A DNA stretch of 38,305 nucleotides, taken from positions 1-38,305 of the IMG/VR virus record IMGVR_UViG_3300005663_000119, one strand, 5' to 3'. The first letter of the stretch is position 1. The number at the start of each line of letters is the position of its first letter. Position numbers and translations under genes: made by a program. The stretch is from a virus. The notes below the pieces were generated by a model that was not told the origin of the DNA, did no database searches, and saw nothing but the letters and a program-made list of their open reading frames with translations. Positions 36,744 to 38,305 of the stretch are shown here, piece after piece.

Positions 36744-37766
36744 GTGGAAAAGAACACCGAACATTTGCTCGCCAGCGTCACCGAACACTTCCAGCGCAAA
36801 ATCGACTCCCGCGACGACCCAGACTACCGGCCGAAGAACGTCTACGCCAGTGGACTCTACATTCCCTGCGCGCGAAAGCTCTACCATGATATGGTCGACG
36901 CCGGCAAGCGAGAGAAGATCACCGTCGAGCGCCAGGTCAGGTTCGACCGCGGGAACCATATGGAGGCGTGGTGGACCTCAACGCTGACGCACATCGGCGC
37001 GCTCGCGGATCCTCCGTTCCACTTCGAGGGCGGGCAGGAGCGCGTCTCCATCACCGGCAAGGACGGCAACGTCGTTCTGACCGGCAAGATCGATGGCAAG
37101 ATACGGTTCAGCGATGGGACGCGCGTGCCAATAGAGATCAAGAAGTGGCGCGACTCACTGTGGCAGAAAGCGGATTCTGTCGAGTCAATGCAGGCGAACG
37201 TGTGGACCGCGGGCGCCGTCTCGCAGATCCTCGGCTACCTGTTCGGGCTGTCGCTGAAGGACGAGGCGCGCAAGGACTACGAGTACGGACTTCTCTGGGC
37301 GGACGGCCCCGGCTTCCCCAAGGTCACGGAGGTCTACCTCAAGGACCATCTCGACACCGTCGAGAAGTGGCTCGGGCTGTCTGAGACCGCGTGCCTCCAC
37401 GCATCGACGGGAAGCGAACCTCCGCAAGGCGTCGACCGGCCGGACCTCTGCAACCGGTGCTGGTGGCAGGGCAAGGAATGCTTCCCGGAGCTCCGGCAGG
37501 ATCCGCTTGGCATCATTGTCGACGAGGAGTTCGAGGACTACCTTGCTGAGTATGTCAAACTGAAGCCGGCCGCCGAGCAGTTTGCGCGCGTCAAAAGACG
37601 CATTGACGAACGCTTCCGTGGAACCGAGGAGGCCCTGTGCGGCGACTACCTCATCAAAGGGAAATGGTCAAAGAAAACTTTCCACCCGTACCCGCCGTGG
37701 GTAAAAAGAAAGTGGTGCAAAGAAGATCCTGTTGGACGGTATTCGTTGAGAGTCGAGAAAGTCTGA
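36744..37766 (+). CDS. Cas4/RecB-like PD-(D/E)XK exonuclease
   Basis: 340 aa from GTG 36744 (AAGGAGGG upstream). YASGLYIPCARKLYHDM (family S.L..C.R..Y start), RFDRGNHMEAWW (G..E-type helix), VVLTGKIDGKI (catalytic Asp), VPIEIKKW (catalytic E.K) and QILGYLF (QxxxY). C-terminal LCNRCWWQGKECF adds three Cys to the N-terminal IPC, the four-Cys iron-sulfur pattern of Cas4/AddB nucleases. Likely degrades DNA ends for recombination with the preceding annealing protein. Confidence 0.85.
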   Translation: MEKNTEHLLASVTEHFQRKIDSRDDPDYRPKNVYASGLYIPCARKLYHDMVDAGKREKITVERQVRFDRGNHMEAWWTSTLTHIGALADPPFHFEGGQERVSITGKDGNVVLTGKIDGKIRFSDGTRVPIEIKKWRDSLWQKADSVESMQANVWTAGAVSQILGYLFGLSLKDEARKDYEYGLLWADGPGFPKVTEVYLKDHLDTVEKWLGLSETACLHASTGSEPPQGVDRPDLCNRCWWQGKECFPELRQDPLGIIVDEEFEDYLAEYVKLKPAAEQFARVKRRIDERFRGTEEALCGDYLIKGKWSKKTFHPYPPWVKRKWCKEDPVGRYSLRVEKV

Positions 37767-37784
37767 AAGGAGGGACTCTGCCTT

Positions 37785-37889
37785 ATGTCTGAGCGGTGGA
37801 GGGGATTCAAAGCGCTGCTGCGCAGGTCATGGGAATGGGACAAGGCGGTTCGGCGCGCGATTCGAGTCCTCAAGAAAGCCAACAAGTAA
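37785..37889 (+). CDS. 34-aa basic protein
   Basis: MSERWRGFKALLRRSWEWDK then AVRRAIRVLKKANK. AAAGGAGGG lies upstream with rather long spacing (about 11 bases). A single basic, Trp-containing amphipathic helix. The stop is followed eight bases later by the next gene. Short, so only moderate confidence. Confidence 0.5.
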   Translation: MSERWRGFKALLRRSWEWDKAVRRAIRVLKKANK

Positions 37890-37896
37890 AGGAGGA

Positions 37897-38124
37897 ATGA
37901 TGAAACGAAGAAAGAGAACGTACACGCCGAAGGGTCCGTGCTCGGTTTCCGGCTGCTGGGAGCAAGCCGCCTACGTAGGCCTTTGCCAAGCGTGCTACCA
38001 GTCGATGACGTACCACGGAAGGAAGACCGTGGGCGAACTCATGAAGTGGCAGCAGCGCGTCATAAGGTTTACCGGACGCGCGCGCAAGCTGATTGGCTCG
38101 CGGCGGATGCGGAGAGTCGCGTGA
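37897..38124 (+). CDS. Small zinc-finger protein, 75 aa
   Basis: AAAGGAGGA directly upstream; ATG at 37897 or 37900. CSVSGCWEQAAYVGLCQACY gives a Cx4C...CxxC zinc site between basic ends (MMKRRKRTYTPKG, SRRMRRVA). Likely nucleic-acid binding. Stop overlaps the next GTG. Confidence 0.7.
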   Translation: MMKRRKRTYTPKGPCSVSGCWEQAAYVGLCQACYQSMTYHGRKTVGELMKWQQRVIRFTGRARKLIGSRRMRRVA

Positions 38125-38305
38125 AGGAAAAAGCGGCAGTTGACATGACCGTCGAGGAGATCACCGTCGAGCGGAAGAAGATCGATGCCTTGACGCAGCT
38201 CGAGGCGTGCAGGATCTGGCGGTTCGCGCGCGCCGGGCACCTCTGGTTCCAGTCCGACGGTCCGCTGTGGCCGTTCTTCGAGGCGAAGTTCAAGGCCCTC
38301 GGCGG
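38121..38305 (+). CDS. Conserved phage protein, truncated by the window end
   Basis: GTG at 38121 overlaps the previous stop (GTGA). At least 61 codons: LTQLEACRIWRFARAGHLWF and WPFFEAKFKALGG match a widespread small phage protein (ELE.CR.W.FA..GH..F, then a F.ERF..LGG part) of unknown function. Incomplete at the 3' end. Confidence 0.7.
   Translation, partial: MKEKAAVDMTVEEITVERKKIDALTQLEACRIWRFARAGHLWFQSDGPLWPFFEAKFKALG

Noticed and set aside
1-38305. CRISPR array, insertion sequence or att site
   Set aside because: No regularly spaced repeats, transposase motifs or integrase were seen; short repeats found are promoter-associated or coding.

Overview
The window is most of a tailed-phage (Caudoviricetes) genome or prophage with HK97-type head genes and a long, probably siphovirus-like, tail. 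It has a terminase small/large pair, a portal fused to a Mu F-like domain, a U35-type prohead protease, an HK97 major capsid protein, a connector, a tail tube, a tail assembly chaperone pair with a -1 slippery heptamer, a tape measure and a long fibre gene. No integrase, partition gene, tRNA or CRISPR array was seen. An M15-type endolysin without a signal peptide, a one-span holin-like protein and a lipobox protein point to a Gram-negative host. The host itself cannot be named from the sequence. DNA is GC-rich and most genes carry strong AGGAGG-type ribosome binding sites.

Layout. (1) 1-6750, rightward: Vsr endonuclease, C5-cytosine methyltransferase (with a nested gene in another frame), a nuclease-like protein, a cysteine-peptidase-like protein, small unknown genes, and a DUF932 gene bracketed by two type II pseudoknotted hammerhead ribozymes. 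This run ends at a strong intrinsic terminator (6757-6826). (2) 35294 down to 6825, leftward: replication initiator, many small zinc-ribbon and accessory genes, a deoxyribosyltransferase-like protein, nucleotidyltransferase, adenine methyltransferase, an internal terminator (28561-28606), then packaging, head, tail, fibre and lysis genes. (3) 35401 to the right end, rightward: a probable annealing protein, a Cas4/RecB-like exonuclease and small genes, running off the end. If the genome is circular or circularly permuted, blocks 3 and 1 would form one rightward early operon that converges on the leftward operon at 6.8 kb.

Most notable. The two hammerhead ribozymes at 3930-3999 and 4956-5022 each show every core element (GAAA, stem III, U-C cleavage site, 8-bp stem I, CUGANGA) plus a perfect 6-bp loop I pseudoknot that covaries between copies. 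Cleavage at both would cut out one DUF932 mRNA with ribozyme-made ends. Other strong points are a C-terminal domain of phage cytosine methyltransferases encoded in a different frame inside the methyltransferase gene with its own RBS, three further structured intergenic regions of unknown class, and a repeated GTGGTATA element placed close to several start codons.
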